A stretch of 51,913 bases of DNA from Gammaproteobacteria bacterium (GTDB lineage Bacteria > Pseudomonadota > Gammaproteobacteria > Steroidobacterales > Steroidobacteraceae): the NCBI GenBank assembly GCA_028293745.1, contig JAQGOF010000082.1, positions 1 to 51,913 of the forward strand, in the 5' to 3' direction. The position numbers and the translations under genes are program-made. This document shows, one piece after another, positions 1 through 10,565 of this stretch (position 1 is the first letter of the stretch; each line of letters opens with the position of its first letter). Below the pieces are notes generated by a model that was not told the DNA's origin, searched no databases, and saw only the letters and a program-made list of their open reading frames with translations.

Positions 1-93
1 CTGCTTCGCGCGACATATGAGGGCGTCAGCCTCGGAAGTTGTCGCGGGCGTGCGACCACAGCGGGGCGACCGCTCCTGGTGCAAAAATAAAAT
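1..93. other. Left edge, no assignable gene
   Basis: One forward frame stays open from base 1 to a TAA at 88-90, which could be the last 29 codons of a gene starting outside the window. It is too short to recognise. The A/T-rich stretch at about 81-110 stands out from the GC-rich surroundings and could be the promoter of the aminopeptidase gene, but no convincing -35/-10 pair is visible. Confidence 0.2.
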
Positions 94-1809
94 GTGGAAA
101 ATAGAATAAGATGCGCCGGCAGCAACGAACGTATGCGAGAGAATTCGCGCCTACACAAGCGGCGCAATGATCCGGGTTTCACTCGCGATGGTCAAGCAAG
201 CTTGAGTCTGGGGTTCACTGTGAGCGCGAGCACGTCGGCAAATTCTCGGATCACGCGTACAAAGGGCCGCACGGGCCGCCATACAGCCCGGCTTGACCCT
301 CGTGCGCCGAACCTGCTCCCGGCGAGCGACACGCCAAAGATCACGCGCGCATCTGCCCCGGAAATCGCCGAGCTCGACGCCATACTCGCAATCGTCCCCG
401 ACTCGCCTGCCAAGTCACTCTTCGGGGAGCTACCCGAAAGCGAGCGCTGGCAGGGGCTCAACGCCCGGTCAAAACCGCGCTCCGGTACGGTGCGTACCAC
501 TGTGCTCGCCAATCCCCGGCAGACACTTGCTGTGCTGGGATATATAGGGGCGGAGGCGAGCACTTTCGAGAGGCTGGCGCTGGCGGGACGCATGCTCAAA
601 GAGGCGTCCTCCAGGTGCCCCGGGTCTATCGGCCTGATCGCGTTGGGCGATGACGTGGCGGCGCAGGGGGGAGTCGATGCACTTTTGGCGGCGGCACTTG
701 CGTCTGCATTCCAAATGCCGGCCTTCCGCTCGCACGCGAGCGAGGATGCCACCATCCGGCGCCTGGCTCTGTTGGATGCCGCGAAAGTTGATATCCCGTA
801 CGCCACCGCCGCTGCCCGCGGCAACAACCTCGTACGCTGGCTAACCGCGCTTCCGCCGAACATGCTCGACGCGCAGGGTTACCACGCCACCATCGCCAAA
901 CTGGCGAAGGCTCATAAAGTCGGGTTCGAGTGGCTCGACGAGCAGTCGTTGCGCCGGGCCGGGGCCAATGCATTCCTGGCCGTCTCGGCGGCCAACGTGC
1001 GGCGTGACGCCGGCATCGCCCATCTGACCTATCGGCCGCCGGGAAACAAAGCGCGCTCACCGGACATTGCCCTCATCGGCAAGGGCATTCTGTTCGATAC
1101 GGGCGGTGTCAACCTGAAGCCCCACCGCTCGATGCTCGACATGCACATCGACATGTCGGGCAGCGCCGTTGCCCTGGCAACATTGCTGGCGCTCGTTGAG
1201 TTGAAAGCGCCGCTCGCGGTCGATGCCTGGCTGGCCATCACAGAGAATCAGATCGGACCCAACGCCTACCGCCCGCAGGAAGTTGTAAAAGCCGCCAACG
1301 GCGTCACCATCCAGGTCATTCACACCGACGCCGAAGGCCGGATGGTGTTGGCCGACACGCTCGCTCTCGCCGGAAAGACACAGCCGCGCTTCATGATGGA
1401 TTTCGCGACGCTCACAGGAGCCGCGGTGTATTCGCTCACGGAGCGAATGAGCGGCGTGCTCACGAACCGGCCAAAACTGGCCGCGAAGCTGGTCGAAGCC
1501 GGGCGCACGAGCGGCGAGCGCGTGTGGAATTTTCCGTTCGATGCGGATTACGACACCGACCTGGAGAGCAAGATTGCAGATGTCCTGCAGTGCAGTGTGG
1601 ACGGCAAGGGTGATCACATCCTTGCGACACGCTTCCTGAGCCGCTTCGTTCCGGACGACATTGCGTGGGCCCACGTCGATCTGTCATCCGCAACCCGTAA
1701 TGGCGGTCTGGCGCATATCAATACTGACATAACCGGCTTTGGCGTCCGGTACGCGCTCGAGCTCATTCTGAAACACGACATCCTTGCTGATGTAGGCCGT
1801 CGCAAGTGA
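94..1809 (+). CDS. M17 leucyl aminopeptidase family protein
   Basis: Cytosolic metallo-aminopeptidase of family M17 (PepA-like), which removes N-terminal residues from peptides. From the GTG at 94 the protein has 571 residues. The dinuclear metal and catalytic residues are all present at the spacing of E. coli PepA: K330, D335, K342, D353, D412, E414 and R416, within [10 protein letters not shown] and [17 protein letters not shown]. Numbering is shifted by 60 relative to E. coli PepA, so the first 40-60 residues are probably untranslated or a basic extension. ATG at 133 and GTG at 220 are other in-frame starts, and no strong ribosome site decides between them. The stop overlaps the pyrC start by 4 bp (GTGA), implying translational coupling. 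Family assignment is firm; the substrate and the start are not. Confidence 0.9.
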   Translation: MENRIRCAGSNERMRENSRLHKRRNDPGFTRDGQASLSLGFTVSASTSANSRITRTKGRTGRHTARLDPRAPNLLPASDTPKITRASAPEIAELDAILAIVPDSPAKSLFGELPESERWQGLNARSKPRSGTVRTTVLANPRQTLAVLGYIGAEASTFERLALAGRMLKEASSRCPGSIGLIALGDDVAAQGGVDALLAAALASAFQMPAFRSHASEDATIRRLALLDAAKVDIPYATAAARGNNLVRWLTALPPNMLDAQGYHATIAKLAKAHKVGFEWLDEQSLRRAGANAFLAVSAANVRRDAGIAHLTYRPPGNKARSPDIALIGKGILFDTGGVNLKPHRSMLDMHIDMSGSAVALATLLALVELKAPLAVDAWLAITENQIGPNAYRPQEVVKAANGVTIQVIHTDAEGRMVLADTLALAGKTQPRFMMDFATLTGAAVYSLTERMSGVLTNRPKLAAKLVEAGRTSGERVWNFPFDADYDTDLESKIADVLQCSVDGKGDHILATRFLSRFVPDDIAWAHVDLSSATRNGGLAHINTDITGFGVRYALELILKHDILADVGRRK

Positions 1810-2864
1810 GCACACTGACCATCCGCCGTCCCGACGACTGGCATCTGCATTTGCGGGACGGGGCAGCGTTACACGCTGTGCTGCCCTTCACAGCCGCGCA
1901 ATTCGCCCGCGCCATCGTAATGCCCAACCTGAAGCCGCCGGTCGCGACAACCGCGCAGGCCCTGGCCTACAGGCAGCGAATTCTCGAAGCGCTTCCAGGC
2001 GGCGTCAGGTTCGAGCCGCTGATGACTCTGTACCTCACTGACCGCACCGACCCGGCGGAAGTTGATCGCGCCAAAGCCAGCCGTCTCGTGCACGGATTCA
2101 AGCTCTACCCTGCAGGCGCTACCACGCATTCCGACGCCGGGGTTACCGACATTGGAAAAGTCGGCGCGGTGCTGGCTCGCATGGCCGAGTTGGGAGTGAT
2201 CCTGCAGGTTCACGGCGAAGTAACCGACCCGGCCGTGGACGTGTTTGATCGCGAAGCCCGCTTCATTGGTGAGGTGCTGGTGCCCGTCGTCGAGAAGTTT
2301 CCCCAGTTGCGCGTTGTGTTTGAGCACATCACCACCCGCCTGGCGGCCGAGTTTGTGCGCCGCGCGCGGCCCGGTGTGGCCGCAACGATTACGCCGCAAC
2401 ACCTGCTGATGAATCGGAACGCGCTGTTTACCGGGGGAATCCGGCCGCATCACTACTGTCTGCCGGTGCTCAAGACCGAGCCTGACCGCTGCGCGCTCCT
2501 CGAGGCTGTCGCGAGCGGCAACCCGCGCTTCTTCCTGGGAACGGATAGTGCGCCTCACGCCAGGCATACCAAGGAGGCGGCTTGCGGATGCGCGGGGATA
2601 TTCTCTGCACACGCAGCGATCGAGCTGTATGCCGAAGCCTTCGAAGCCGCTGGCGCACTTGGGAAGCTCCAGGGATTTGCGTCCGAGCATGGTGCTACGT
2701 TTTATGGGTTGCCATACAACGAGGGCACGATCACTCTGACGAAAGAATCATGGGACGTGCCGGCTACCTATCGGTTCGGCTCGGAGGAGCTCGTTCCGCT
2801 ACGCGCCGGAGAGCGGATGCCTTGGCGCATCGCGCAATCAGGGAATACCAATGAGCGACGCTGA
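1806..2864 (+). CDS. pyrC: Dihydroorotase, PyrC type
   Basis: Catalyses the reversible cyclisation of N-carbamoyl-aspartate to dihydroorotate, the third step of de novo pyrimidine synthesis. The 352-residue length is normal for the E. coli-type enzyme. H13 and H15 lie in the N-terminal [10 protein letters not shown] motif. K99 in [15 protein letters not shown] is the lysine carboxylated in this family. The late aspartate sits in [16 protein letters not shown]. The GTG start overlaps the aminopeptidase stop, and the 3' end overlaps the RNase T start by 14 bp, so the three genes form a tight operon. The pyrC-rnt neighbourhood is also known in pseudomonads. Confidence 0.97.
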   Translation: MSTLTIRRPDDWHLHLRDGAALHAVLPFTAAQFARAIVMPNLKPPVATTAQALAYRQRILEALPGGVRFEPLMTLYLTDRTDPAEVDRAKASRLVHGFKLYPAGATTHSDAGVTDIGKVGAVLARMAELGVILQVHGEVTDPAVDVFDREARFIGEVLVPVVEKFPQLRVVFEHITTRLAAEFVRRARPGVAATITPQHLLMNRNALFTGGIRPHHYCLPVLKTEPDRCALLEAVASGNPRFFLGTDSAPHARHTKEAACGCAGIFSAHAAIELYAEAFEAAGALGKLQGFASEHGATFYGLPYNEGTITLTKESWDVPATYRFGSEELVPLRAGERMPWRIAQSGNTNERR

Positions 2865-4038
2865 TTTGACCGTCGCCGCGGGGATATCGGCGGCGACGTG
2901 CGCGTCTGCGCCAGAGGGACCTGACGCGCCAGGGGCTCCCGGTCAGCCGAAGACGTCCGGGTCAAGTGACGAAGCAGGCGCCACCGCCGGGCCGCAGATA
3001 GGGAGCGCGCAAACGGCACCCGCCGGCGGCCCAGTGATTGCAATTGAACCCACAGCGTCCGGGACCGGGCCTGCGCTGACGATCGGCGTGCCACCGACGC
3101 CGGCCAGCGCCGCCGACGTACACAACGCGGCCGCACCGTCGACCGCGGGTAACGCGACGAACGTAGACAACGGGGCCAACGCACACGCATCAAACGGCAC
3201 GCCACCCGAGGCGGCTCCCCCGCGCGAACCAACAGCACCGGCCCCCTCGGCTACGGCGCTGTCGCCAGCGCCAGGGTCAGCGACCGCGCCATCCTCGACC
3301 AACGGACCCGCCGTCGCCGCGCTGCCACCAACAACGACCGCGCCACCCGCGGTGCCCAATGGCTTGATGGCGCGGCGCTTCCGCGGCTTTCTCCCCGTCG
3401 TCATCGACGTTGAAACCGGCGGGTTTCATTCCGCGACGGATGCGCTGCTCGAGATCGCCGCTGTACTCATCGACATAGAGCCCGACGGGACATTGAAGCG
3501 CGGCGCGACGCACAGTTTTCACGTCAAACCGTTCGAAGGCGCTCGACTCGATCCAGCCGCACTATCGATTACTGGGATTGATCCGTTTCATCCGCTGCGG
3601 CCAGCACTGCCCGAGAAGGACGCACTCGGTCGCGTATTCCGCGAAATCCGCCACGCAGTACATGCCCACAACTGTAGGCGTGCGATTCTGGTCGGTCACA
3701 ACGCTGCGTTTGATCTTGGCTTTCTTAACGCGGCAGTCGTTCGAGCAGACGTGAAACGCAATCCGTTTCACCCGTTCTCGTGCTTCGACACCGCGACACT
3801 GGCGGGTGCCGCGCTGGGGCAGACCGTTCTGGCGAAGGCTCTTGCGGTCGCGGGACTCCAATGGGACCCGAGCAGCGCGCATTCGGCTGCATATGACGCG
3901 GAGCGTACGGCCGATATCTTCTGCGTCATCTGCAATCGGCTGCACGACAGCTTTCGCGACGCGCAGGACCGCGCACGCTCAATGGGGTGGTTCAATGCGG
4001 CGCCAGCAGAGCCGGCGGCCGATGAGCCGCCGCTATAG
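2851..4038 (+). CDS. rnt: Ribonuclease T with long N-terminal extension
   Basis: DEDDh-family 3'-5' exoribonuclease that trims tRNA and other stable RNA 3' ends. The catalytic domain is about residues 173-385: [17 protein letters not shown] with D186 and E188, then [10 protein letters not shown], then [14 protein letters not shown] carrying the late H and D. E. coli RNase T has about 215 residues, whereas this reading frame has 395. After an RNase-T-like start (MSDADLT), residues 10-170 are almost entirely Ala/Pro/Thr/Gly/Ser. An ATG at 3367 (residue 173) would give a protein of near-normal size but lacks an obvious ribosome site. The ATG at 2851 lies inside pyrC and suits coupled translation. 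The function is secure; whether the extension is translated is open. Confidence 0.92.
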   Translation: MSDADLTVAAGISAATCASAPEGPDAPGAPGQPKTSGSSDEAGATAGPQIGSAQTAPAGGPVIAIEPTASGTGPALTIGVPPTPASAADVHNAAAPSTAGNATNVDNGANAHASNGTPPEAAPPREPTAPAPSATALSPAPGSATAPSSTNGPAVAALPPTTTAPPAVPNGLMARRFRGFLPVVIDVETGGFHSATDALLEIAAVLIDIEPDGTLKRGATHSFHVKPFEGARLDPAALSITGIDPFHPLRPALPEKDALGRVFREIRHAVHAHNCRRAILVGHNAAFDLGFLNAAVVRADVKRNPFHPFSCFDTATLAGAALGQTVLAKALAVAGLQWDPSSAHSAAYDAERTADIFCVICNRLHDSFRDAQDRARSMGWFNAAPAEPAADEPPL

Positions 4039-4079
4039 ACCTGAGAGGTCGTGATCGCTCGCCGGTGCCGATGTTTGCT

Positions 4080-4096
4080 GCGCCCTAGGCGGGCGC
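4080..4096. terminator. Hairpin between convergent rnt and grxD
   Basis: GCGCCC (4080-4085), a 5-nt loop and GGGCGC (4091-4096) form a perfect 6-bp GC hairpin in the 140-bp gap between two convergent genes. Position suggests a bidirectional terminator. No T-run follows on either strand, so it is not a canonical intrinsic terminator. Confidence 0.35.
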
Positions 4097-4178
4097 GACG
4101 ACACCGATAGTCGCGGGCCCCCGCAGGCGCAATGGTGGCGGCTAGGCGCGCGCCCCACGCGGCGGACCCAATCTGCAG

Positions 4179-4505
4179 CTAGGCCGCGACGGCGCCGGCT
4201 TCTGACAGCAGCTTCTTCAGCTCGCCGTTGCGGTACATCTCCAAAGCGATATCACAGCCGCCGACCAGCTCGCCGTTTATATAAAGCTGCGGGTAGGTGG
4301 GCCAGTTCGAGTAGCGCTTGAGTGCTTCGCGCATCTCCGGCTCCTCGAAAATATTGATGTGTTTGAAGTCGGCACCCACGGCACGCAGTGCCGCAACGGT
4401 CTGCGCGGAAAATCCGCACTGGGGGAAATCGGGGGTGCCCTTCATGAACAGCACCACGGGGCTCGAGCCTAGCTCGGACTTGATCTTCTCTACGACATCC
4501 ATCAT
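4179..4505 (-). CDS. grxD: Monothiol glutaredoxin (Grx4 type)
   Basis: Small CGFS-type glutaredoxin, which binds a [2Fe-2S] cluster with glutathione and takes part in Fe-S cluster trafficking. The active-site CGFS is at residues 30-33 after KGTPDFPQ, followed by WPTYPQLYINGELVGGCDI, the glutathione-binding TYP and GG..D elements. The 108-residue length is typical. AGGAG at 4515-4511 lies 5 nt before the ATG at 4505 and 8 nt before a second ATG at 4502. The GTG at 4511 is too close to that site to be used. It is convergent with rnt. Confidence 0.95.
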   Translation of the reverse strand: MMDVVEKIKSELGSSPVVLFMKGTPDFPQCGFSAQTVAALRAVGADFKHINIFEEPEMREALKRYSNWPTYPQLYINGELVGGCDIALEMYRNGELKKLLSEAGAVAA

Positions 4506-4615
4506 TTGCACTCCTCATGGGGCTGCGCCCAACTTTCCTACGGGTTTGCGGCGGACCGCGAACCCGCGAAGCGCAGCGGCGCTACGCGCCGATAAGATAA
4601 CTATTCAGGGCCCGA

Positions 4616-4819
4616 TCACGTGGCCGAGCCGCGATCACGTAACCGGCGGCGGGCCTCCAGCTGCGCGATCAGCTGCCATTGCTCCTCGGCGCTCATCGAC
4701 ATCCAGCGGCCAATTTCCGCACCTGTGCGTAAGCATCCGGCACAAAGCCCCTGCTCGTCCAGTGTACAGACCTTGGTACACGGCGAGGGGGGCCGCTCCG
4801 GGCTCATGAGGTCAGGCAT
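4616..4819 (-). CDS. DUF1289 family small protein
   Basis: A 67-residue protein with the DUF1289 signature: SPCTKVCTLDEQGLCAGCLRTGAEIGRWMSMSAEEQWQ contains four cysteines in the C-x3-C-x7-C-x2-C pattern followed by the R-T-x2-E-I-x2-W motif. Members are small, probably metal-binding proteins of unknown function, common in proteobacteria. It lies upstream of grxD on the same strand, 110 bp away, and diverges from the PuuD-like gene. An internal Met at residue 5 is an alternative start. Confidence 0.85.
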   Translation of the reverse strand: MPDLMSPERPPSPCTKVCTLDEQGLCAGCLRTGAEIGRWMSMSAEEQWQLIAQLEARRRLRDRGSAT

Positions 4820-4901
4820 CGTGATCTCTAAAGGGGTAGGTGCCGGCCGGCGACAACCGCCCCACTAGGCATCGGCGCCACAAATAATGGCATACTGTCC
4901 A

Positions 4902-4925
4902 GCCCAAGAACAAAAACCACTTGGG
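4902..4925. promoter_or_regulatory. Perfect inverted repeat before PuuD-like gene
   Basis: GCCCAAG (4902-4908) and CTTGGGC (4919-4925 region) form a perfect 7-bp inverted repeat around an A/C-rich 10-11-nt centre. It ends 33 nt before the ATG at 4959, in the divergent promoter region shared with the DUF1289 gene. It could be an operator or an mRNA 5' hairpin. The sequence alone does not decide. Confidence 0.4.
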
Positions 4926-4958
4926 CACATAACGTCTGCCATTGGAGAGGGAGCCGCC

Positions 4959-5561
4959 ATGAATCCGCTCACGTCCATCACCGGCGCTATCGTCACCGGC
5001 GTAATCCTCGCCCTCCTCATCGCTTTCGGCATTGAGATGGGGGCTGGGGCAATTCACTTCAACGAGCTCGGCCTTGCCCGCTGGGTACATATTCTCTCCG
5101 GGATCATGTGGATCGGGCTGCTTTACTACTTCAATGTGGTGCAGGTGCCGGGCCTGGCGGCCGCTGCAGCAGACAAAGGTGGCCCAGGTGGCGCCGGCGT
5201 CACCAAGTACATTGCTCCGCGCGCCCTGCTCTGGTTTCGCTGGGCAGCGGTCGCCACCTGGTTGACCGGCGCCTGGTACCTCGGGCCCCGATTCATGGAC
5301 GCCCTGACCCTCGGTCATGGCGGCAAGGACCTCTACGGACTGGTCATCGGGGCGGGCATGTGGATCGGCACCATCATGCTGTTCAACGTCTGGGTCCTGA
5401 TCTGGCCCAATCAGCAAAAGATCCTCGGCCTGGTCGCTGCCACAGACGAGCAGAAGGCCAAGGCGCGGAAGGTGGCGCTCCTGGCTTCGCGGACCAACTT
5501 CGCGCTGTCGATACCCCTGATCCTGTGCATGGGATCAGCGTCGCACGGGCTGCCTTTCTAG
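4959..5561 (+). CDS. Short PuuD-like (urate hydroxylase N-domain) membrane protein
   Basis: A 200-residue integral membrane protein resembling the membrane domain of PuuD-type urate hydroxylases. About five hydrophobic segments are visible, at roughly residues 8-30, 40-62, 90-112, 128-152 and 178-196. The W-V-H-I-L-S-G-I-M-W-I-G stretch holds a conserved histidine. Full PuuD proteins are about twice as long and carry a C-terminal cytochrome c domain, absent here, so urate oxidation should not be assumed. The start at 4959 is preceded by GGAGAGGGA, a good ribosome site; an upstream in-frame ATG at 4887 lacks one. No other purine-degradation genes are nearby. Confidence 0.75.
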   Translation: MNPLTSITGAIVTGVILALLIAFGIEMGAGAIHFNELGLARWVHILSGIMWIGLLYYFNVVQVPGLAAAAADKGGPGGAGVTKYIAPRALLWFRWAAVATWLTGAWYLGPRFMDALTLGHGGKDLYGLVIGAGMWIGTIMLFNVWVLIWPNQQKILGLVAATDEQKAKARKVALLASRTNFALSIPLILCMGSASHGLPF

Positions 5562-5758
5562 ACTGAGGCGCTCGCCCGCGGCAAGTCGCCCGCCTTGTCC
5601 GGCCTGGGCAAGGGGCGGTTCTGCCGCGCGTCGCGACACCCGCCGGCGCCAAGCGGCCGCTCACGGAGGTGACCGCGATTGCCCGCTGCCGCTGGCAACG
5701 AGCCCGTTAACTCCGGCGTCGCTACCGCGGACCGGCAACGCCGCGCTACGCTGCTCGC

Positions 5759-6634
5759 ATGCAAACTCTCCCTTCCGATCTAGCGCGGCAAGTAGCCGCG
5801 GCCCTTGCCGAGGACGTCGGCTCTGGCGACGTCACCGCCGAGCTGGTCCCCGCGACCCAACACGTCAGTGGCAAAGTAGTCACTCGCGAGCAGGCCATCC
5901 TGTGCGGCCGCCCATGGGTCACCGAAACATTCCGGCAGCTCGACCCCACCGTCCGCGTGACATGGCACGCAAATGATGGTGACCGCATCACTCCGAATCA
6001 GACTCTCTTCGAGGTATCCGGCCTCGCCCGACCGGTCCTCACTGGCGAACGCACCGCCCTCAACTTCCTGCAGCTTCTCTCAGCCACGGCAACAGCCGCG
6101 CGTCGTTACGTAGATGCTATCGCTGGAACTGACTGCGCGATCCTCGATACGCGCAAGACATTGCCGGGATTGAGGACGGCGCAGAAATACGCGGTCCTGC
6201 AGGGCGGCGCACAAAACCACCGAATCGGTCTGTTCGACCAGGTCCTCATCAAGGAAAACCACATCGCCGCCGCTGGCTCGCTCTCCGCGGCGATCGCGGC
6301 GGGCCGCCGCGTCGCGGGTAGCCGAAAAGTGGAAGTGGAAGTCGAGACGCTGGCGGAGTTTGAAGAGGCGCTCCGGGCCGCACCCGACATCATCATGCTC
6401 GATGAGTTCAGCCTGGCGCACATGAGAACCGCCGTGGAGCTCAATCGCTCGAAAGGCCGCCCCGTGAAGCTCGAAGCCTCAGGAAGCGTGACTCTGGAGA
6501 CCGTACGCTCGGTTGCAGAAACGGGTGTGGATTACATCTCGATCGGTGGGATAACGAAGCACGTCCGGGCGGTAGACCTGTCGATGCGGCTCGAGTTTGG
6601 CGGTCAGGCGACTGCCGACTTCAACACCCGCTGA
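5759..6634 (+). CDS. nadC: Nicotinate-nucleotide pyrophosphorylase (carboxylating)
   Basis: Quinolinate phosphoribosyltransferase, which converts quinolinate and PRPP to nicotinate mononucleotide, CO2 and PPi in de novo NAD synthesis. It has 291 residues, the usual length. Family signatures are [33 protein letters not shown], the [12 protein letters not shown] loop, LIKENHI and, near the C-terminus, [11 protein letters not shown] followed by [20 protein letters not shown]. The 197-bp gap upstream (5562-5758) is GC-rich and shows no clear gene. The 3' end overlaps the convergent c-di-GMP signalling gene by 31 bp. Confidence 0.96.
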   Translation: MQTLPSDLARQVAAALAEDVGSGDVTAELVPATQHVSGKVVTREQAILCGRPWVTETFRQLDPTVRVTWHANDGDRITPNQTLFEVSGLARPVLTGERTALNFLQLLSATATAARRYVDAIAGTDCAILDTRKTLPGLRTAQKYAVLQGGAQNHRIGLFDQVLIKENHIAAAGSLSAAIAAGRRVAGSRKVEVEVETLAEFEEALRAAPDIIMLDEFSLAHMRTAVELNRSKGRPVKLEASGSVTLETVRSVAETGVDYISIGGITKHVRAVDLSMRLEFGGQATADFNTR

Positions 6635-9282
6635 GGCTGCGCCACCCCATACCCCTGCGCATAATCCACGCCGAGGCTGGTGAGCATCTGGATGATCTCG
6701 GCGTTCTCAGCAAACTCCGCAATCGTCTGCTTGCCCGTAAGATGCCCGATCTCATTGATTGACCGGACCATCTCGCGGTCGATGGGGTCACGCAGTATCT
6801 CGCGTACGAAACTTCCGTCGATCTTGAGGAAGTCGACCGGGAAATGCTTGAGGTAACCGAACGAAGACAAGCCCGTCCCGAAGTCATCGAGCGCGAACTT
6901 GCACCCGAGCTCCTTGAGCGACTGAATGAAACGGTTGGCCTGCGAGAAGCTGGCGACCGCGGCCGTCTCCGTGATCTCGAAGCAGATCTTCGAAGCATCC
7001 AGGCCGCTGCGGTGGAACTGATCGATGACAAACGGCAGGAACTTGTCATCGCCCAGGCTCTGGCCCGAAAGGTTGATGGAACACATCAACAGCTTCTCGC
7101 GCTCATCGGCTTCCGATACGAGCCAGCGCAGCGCATTCTCGATAACCCATCGGTCGATCGCCGGAGTAATTCCGTAGCGCTCGGCGGCGGCAATGAAATC
7201 GTTCGGCGCGACGATCCGGCCGCTCTCGTCTTTCAGCCGCAGCAGCAGTTCGTAGTGCGCACCGGTCTCTACACGCTGCAGAGGCATAATGGCCATCCGA
7301 TACAGCTCGAACCGTCCCTCTTCGAGAGCGGCATTGATACGCGCTGCCCACTGCATCTCGCGACGCCGGCGCATGAGCTCAATGTCGTTCTCGGCAAAAC
7401 TATGTACGCGGTTACGTCCACCTTCCTTCGCCGCCTGACAAGCACTGTCAGCCGCCGAAAGGATCGAGGCAACGTCCTCGTTGTCCGCCGTAATCGGTAC
7501 TACGCCAATGCTCGCGCCGAGTCGAAACACCCGGTCTTCCCATGTAAACCGAAAGTTCCGCACGCCCTCGCGCAACGTCTCCGCCGTACGCATAGCCTCA
7601 TCGAGCGAGCAACTCTCCAGAAGAATGCCGAACTCGTCCCCACCAAGCCGCGACAGCGTGTCCCGCCACCGCACTTTGGACTTGAGCAGCGCGCCGACCT
7701 GCCCCAACAGGGCATCACCGGCGCTGTGCCCGCAGGTGTCATTGACGATTTTGAACTGGTCAATGTCGAGGTAACAAAGTGCGTAGGACGCCTCGCGGGC
7801 CTTCGCGCTCTTGAGCGCACGTTCCAGCCTGCTCTCAAACTCGCGCCGGTTGACCAGTCCCGTCAGCAAGTCATGACTCGCGTGATACGACAGACGCCTG
7901 TTCAGCTCGCGCGACTCGCTGACATCGTGGAACACCAGCACGCCACCGGCCACGTGCCCCGCACCATCACGGATGGGTGCCGCTGTGCTCTCGACGTAAA
8001 GCTCATTGCCATCCCGCCGGATCAGCAGCATCGGCCGAACCGACTTGATCGGCCTGATACGCCGGATCGCCACGCTCAAGGGATTCTCGAGCGGCTCGCA
8101 GGTCTCTTCATGGAATGCGCGGAAGATCTCTTCGACGGGCCGGCCCATCGCATCTTCCAATCGCCAGCCCGTGAGCTCTTCCGCTACGGGATTGATGTAG
8201 TCGATCGTCGAATGAGCATCGGTCGTGATGACGCCGTCACCGATCGACTGCAGGGTGATCTGCGCGCTTTCCTTCTCACGGAAGAGCGCCTCCTCATAAA
8301 TCTTGCGCTCGGTGATATCGAGCTCAACGCCGACGAGCCGGAGCAATCGCCCGTGCTTATCGACCCGTGCCGTGGCACGGCTGCTGACCCAGCGCCATTC
8401 ACCGTTTCGGTGGCGCATGCGATGGGTGCTCTCGAACGTAGGCGTTTTGCCCGCCACGTGGTCACGGATGGCCGCCTGCACTCTCGACAGGTCGTCGGGG
8501 TGAACGAGGCTGCGCCAGTCGGGCGACTCGCGCATGTCGTCGTCCGCGTAACCCAGCATCGCTTTCCAGCGCGGCGAGAAGTAGACCTCGTTGTTCTCGA
8601 CGTCGAAGTCCCATAGACCATCATTCGCCGAGGCCTGCGAGAGATTCGTACGCTCTTCGAGCTTCGCAAGACGTGCTTCGATGCGGATCCGCTCCAGACC
8701 CGTCGCAAGACTCGTCCCGATCAGCTTCATCAGAAGCTGCAGGTTCACGTCCCATGCGCCGCGCGGCATCGTATGCGCCAAGCCGAGGATCGCTGCCGGC
8801 TTGCCCTGCACACGCAGGCTGACCAGCAGCGCTGATCCGATCTGCAGATCGGCAAACTTCTGCGCCTCGAGGGTCTGCTCACGCCGCGGGGTACTGGTGT
8901 CGCGCAGCTCCGAAAGACGCAGGTGATCGAGCCGCGACTTCAGCCACGGAAAAGAGTCGATGTTCGCTTCGCGCAATCCTTCGGGCCGGGACTGTGCGAA
9001 AGCGCTACGAGCGAGCTGCACGTCTTCGATGACAAGCTCGTCCGTGCGGAAGCTGGCCAGGAATGCGCAATCGGTCGCCGTCGCTTCGCGAAGAAGCTCG
9101 AGATTGCGCCGAATCATGTCGTCGATCTGATCGCGCCGCATGTTCTGGAAATCGACGGCGATCTTCGTACAAGCGACATCGAGTCCGAGAACAGGACGAG
9201 GTGCGCGCCCTGTCCACGCGTCTGCCGATAAAATGTCGGAAGCCGTGAACTCCGCAGGCTTATCCGGCGGCAGAGACGACAT
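6604..9282 (-). CDS. GAF-PAS-PAS-GGDEF-EAL cyclic-di-GMP signalling protein
   Basis: An 892-residue sensor with both c-di-GMP synthase and phosphodiesterase modules. Order: N-terminal tail; GAF-like domain (about 45-215); two PAS/PAC units (about 225-345 and 345-465; first with [20 protein letters not shown], second with [19 protein letters not shown]); GGDEF (about 470-630); EAL (about 640-885). GGDEF is intact at 547-551, and an RxxD product-inhibition site (RWRD) lies five residues before it. The EAL motif reads ELLLR (E678), which still fits ExLxR. DDFGTG and the KID lysine are present, so both activities are plausible. The start at 9282 is chosen because AGGA lies about 10 nt upstream; longer in-frame starts to 9441 exist. 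No transmembrane segment or signal peptide is seen, so it is probably cytosolic. Confidence 0.93.
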   Translation of the reverse strand: MSSLPPDKPAEFTASDILSADAWTGRAPRPVLGLDVACTKIAVDFQNMRRDQIDDMIRRNLELLREATATDCAFLASFRTDELVIEDVQLARSAFAQSRPEGLREANIDSFPWLKSRLDHLRLSELRDTSTPRREQTLEAQKFADLQIGSALLVSLRVQGKPAAILGLAHTMPRGAWDVNLQLLMKLIGTSLATGLERIRIEARLAKLEERTNLSQASANDGLWDFDVENNEVYFSPRWKAMLGYADDDMRESPDWRSLVHPDDLSRVQAAIRDHVAGKTPTFESTHRMRHRNGEWRWVSSRATARVDKHGRLLRLVGVELDITERKIYEEALFREKESAQITLQSIGDGVITTDAHSTIDYINPVAEELTGWRLEDAMGRPVEEIFRAFHEETCEPLENPLSVAIRRIRPIKSVRPMLLIRRDGNELYVESTAAPIRDGAGHVAGGVLVFHDVSESRELNRRLSYHASHDLLTGLVNRREFESRLERALKSAKAREASYALCYLDIDQFKIVNDTCGHSAGDALLGQVGALLKSKVRWRDTLSRLGGDEFGILLESCSLDEAMRTAETLREGVRNFRFTWEDRVFRLGASIGVVPITADNEDVASILSAADSACQAAKEGGRNRVHSFAENDIELMRRRREMQWAARINAALEEGRFELYRMAIMPLQRVETGAHYELLLRLKDESGRIVAPNDFIAAAERYGITPAIDRWVIENALRWLVSEADEREKLLMCSINLSGQSLGDDKFLPFVIDQFHRSGLDASKICFEITETAAVASFSQANRFIQSLKELGCKFALDDFGTGLSSFGYLKHFPVDFLKIDGSFVREILRDPIDREMVRSINEIGHLTGKQTIAEFAENAEIIQMLTSLGVDYAQGYGVAQPQRVLKSAVA

Positions 9283-9437
9283 TGAAGGGGAGTCCTCCCG
9301 AATAGTCGATCGCAGCGTAACCGACTCTTCCCCCGGGCGATGTGACGCCGTTGGGGTTGGGTGGGGACGGTGCGATTTTCTAACTAGTTGCGCACGATTC
9401 TCGCACACTGATGGAGGAACACAAGCTAACTTGCTGT

Positions 9438-10565
9438 TCAATCACAGGTTAAGGACTTTACAGAATACGGTGCGGGCACTTCGGCACTCCGAATCAAATC
9501 GAACCAGGCCGCAATGACCGACTCCGCGGTAATTCCGAGAATGTTCTGGACCCCATTGACGGCGCCGGTCAGCGCGATCGCCCGCGTGGTCTCACCTCCC
9601 GGCCGGAACAAAGTAGCAGGCGCGGTTCCGAACAACGCCACCGTGGGACATCCGAGGGCCGCAGCGGCGTGGGCTGGACCTGTATCCACGGAGATCATGC
9701 TGTGTGCACGCTCCAGCAGCGGCAGCAGCGTTCGAATCGGCAAGTCGTCCGCAACGTTGTGAACGTCCCTCACGGCCGCTGCAGCCATGATGTCCGCATT
9801 GAACTTGCGCTCCTTGGGTGTACCCGAGAGCAGAATTACGTGATCAGGGCGAAGGTCGCGTACTGTCTTGATGACCAGGCCCCAGCGCGCCTCAGGCCAG
9901 TACTTGTCGGAGCCCGCGCGCGAGCGCAGTCCACGGCGCGCCATGTGCCTGCTGCCCGGATGAACGACGATGAATGATCGCCCAGTAAGATTACGGCGAG
10001 CCAGCCATTCATCGGCCTCGGCGCGAGCGGACGCGGTGAGCACAATCTGCGCCGCCCGCGAGACCGCAGCATGCGGAGCGGGCAGCCGGCCGGCGAACGC
10101 CGCCGGGGATTCATTGGCCAGCCGGATATAGCGGTCCGCAAACCCCTCCCCGGGCACCCACTCGAACGAGCGGGAATCGCAGATGTACTCATCTGGAATC
10201 CTGCCGCGGTGAAGCAGGTCCTTCCCCAGGTGCATATCACAGAACCACGTCGGCCCTGCCCCGCGCTTGCGCAGCCAGGCCACCAGGCGCCGCTGATCGA
10301 GGCTCATCCAATAGGGCGTGCGCCGGCTTCGAACGACAAACAACCGCCCCACCGAGGGCTGACCCTCGAGCAGCGGCTTCGTCCAGGGACCGGACGAAAT
10401 CACATCAACGGGTTTGCCGAAGCGCGCATGCAACTGCCGCAGCAGCACAGTGAGCAACACCATGTCGCCGAAGGCACCGAAGCGCATCACGAGCGGTGGC
10501 AACTCCACCGCTGCCTCGAGTGCACGCTCATCCATCGCTGCAGCACCCATACTATGGACATCCAT
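9438..10565 (-). CDS. GT9 (heptosyltransferase-like) glycosyltransferase
   Basis: A 375-residue GT-B fold enzyme of family GT9, the family of ADP-heptose:LPS heptosyltransferases. The N-terminal half has LVMRFGAFGDMVLLTVLLRQL. The C-terminal half has HPGSRHMARRG and the donor-site motif ISVDTGPAHAAAALGCPTVALFG. It probably adds a heptose or related sugar during lipopolysaccharide core or other surface-glycan assembly. The start is the ATG at 10565, which overlaps the stop of the upstream acyltransferase gene by one base (TGATG), so the two are co-translated. Sugar and acceptor cannot be read from the sequence. Confidence 0.88.
   Translation of the reverse strand: MDVHSMGAAAMDERALEAAVELPPLVMRFGAFGDMVLLTVLLRQLHARFGKPVDVISSGPWTKPLLEGQPSVGRLFVVRSRRTPYWMSLDQRRLVAWLRKRGAGPTWFCDMHLGKDLLHRGRIPDEYICDSRSFEWVPGEGFADRYIRLANESPAAFAGRLPAPHAAVSRAAQIVLTASARAEADEWLARRNLTGRSFIVVHPGSRHMARRGLRSRAGSDKYWPEARWGLVIKTVRDLRPDHVILLSGTPKERKFNADIMAAAAVRDVHNVADDLPIRTLLPLLERAHSMISVDTGPAHAAAALGCPTVALFGTAPATLFRPGGETTRAIALTGAVNGVQNILGITAESVIAAWFDLIRSAEVPAPYSVKSLTCD

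Noticed and set aside
6844..8616. Forward open frame of 590 codons opposite the GGDEF-EAL gene
   Set aside because: It lies wholly antisense to a well-supported gene and has no conserved motif.
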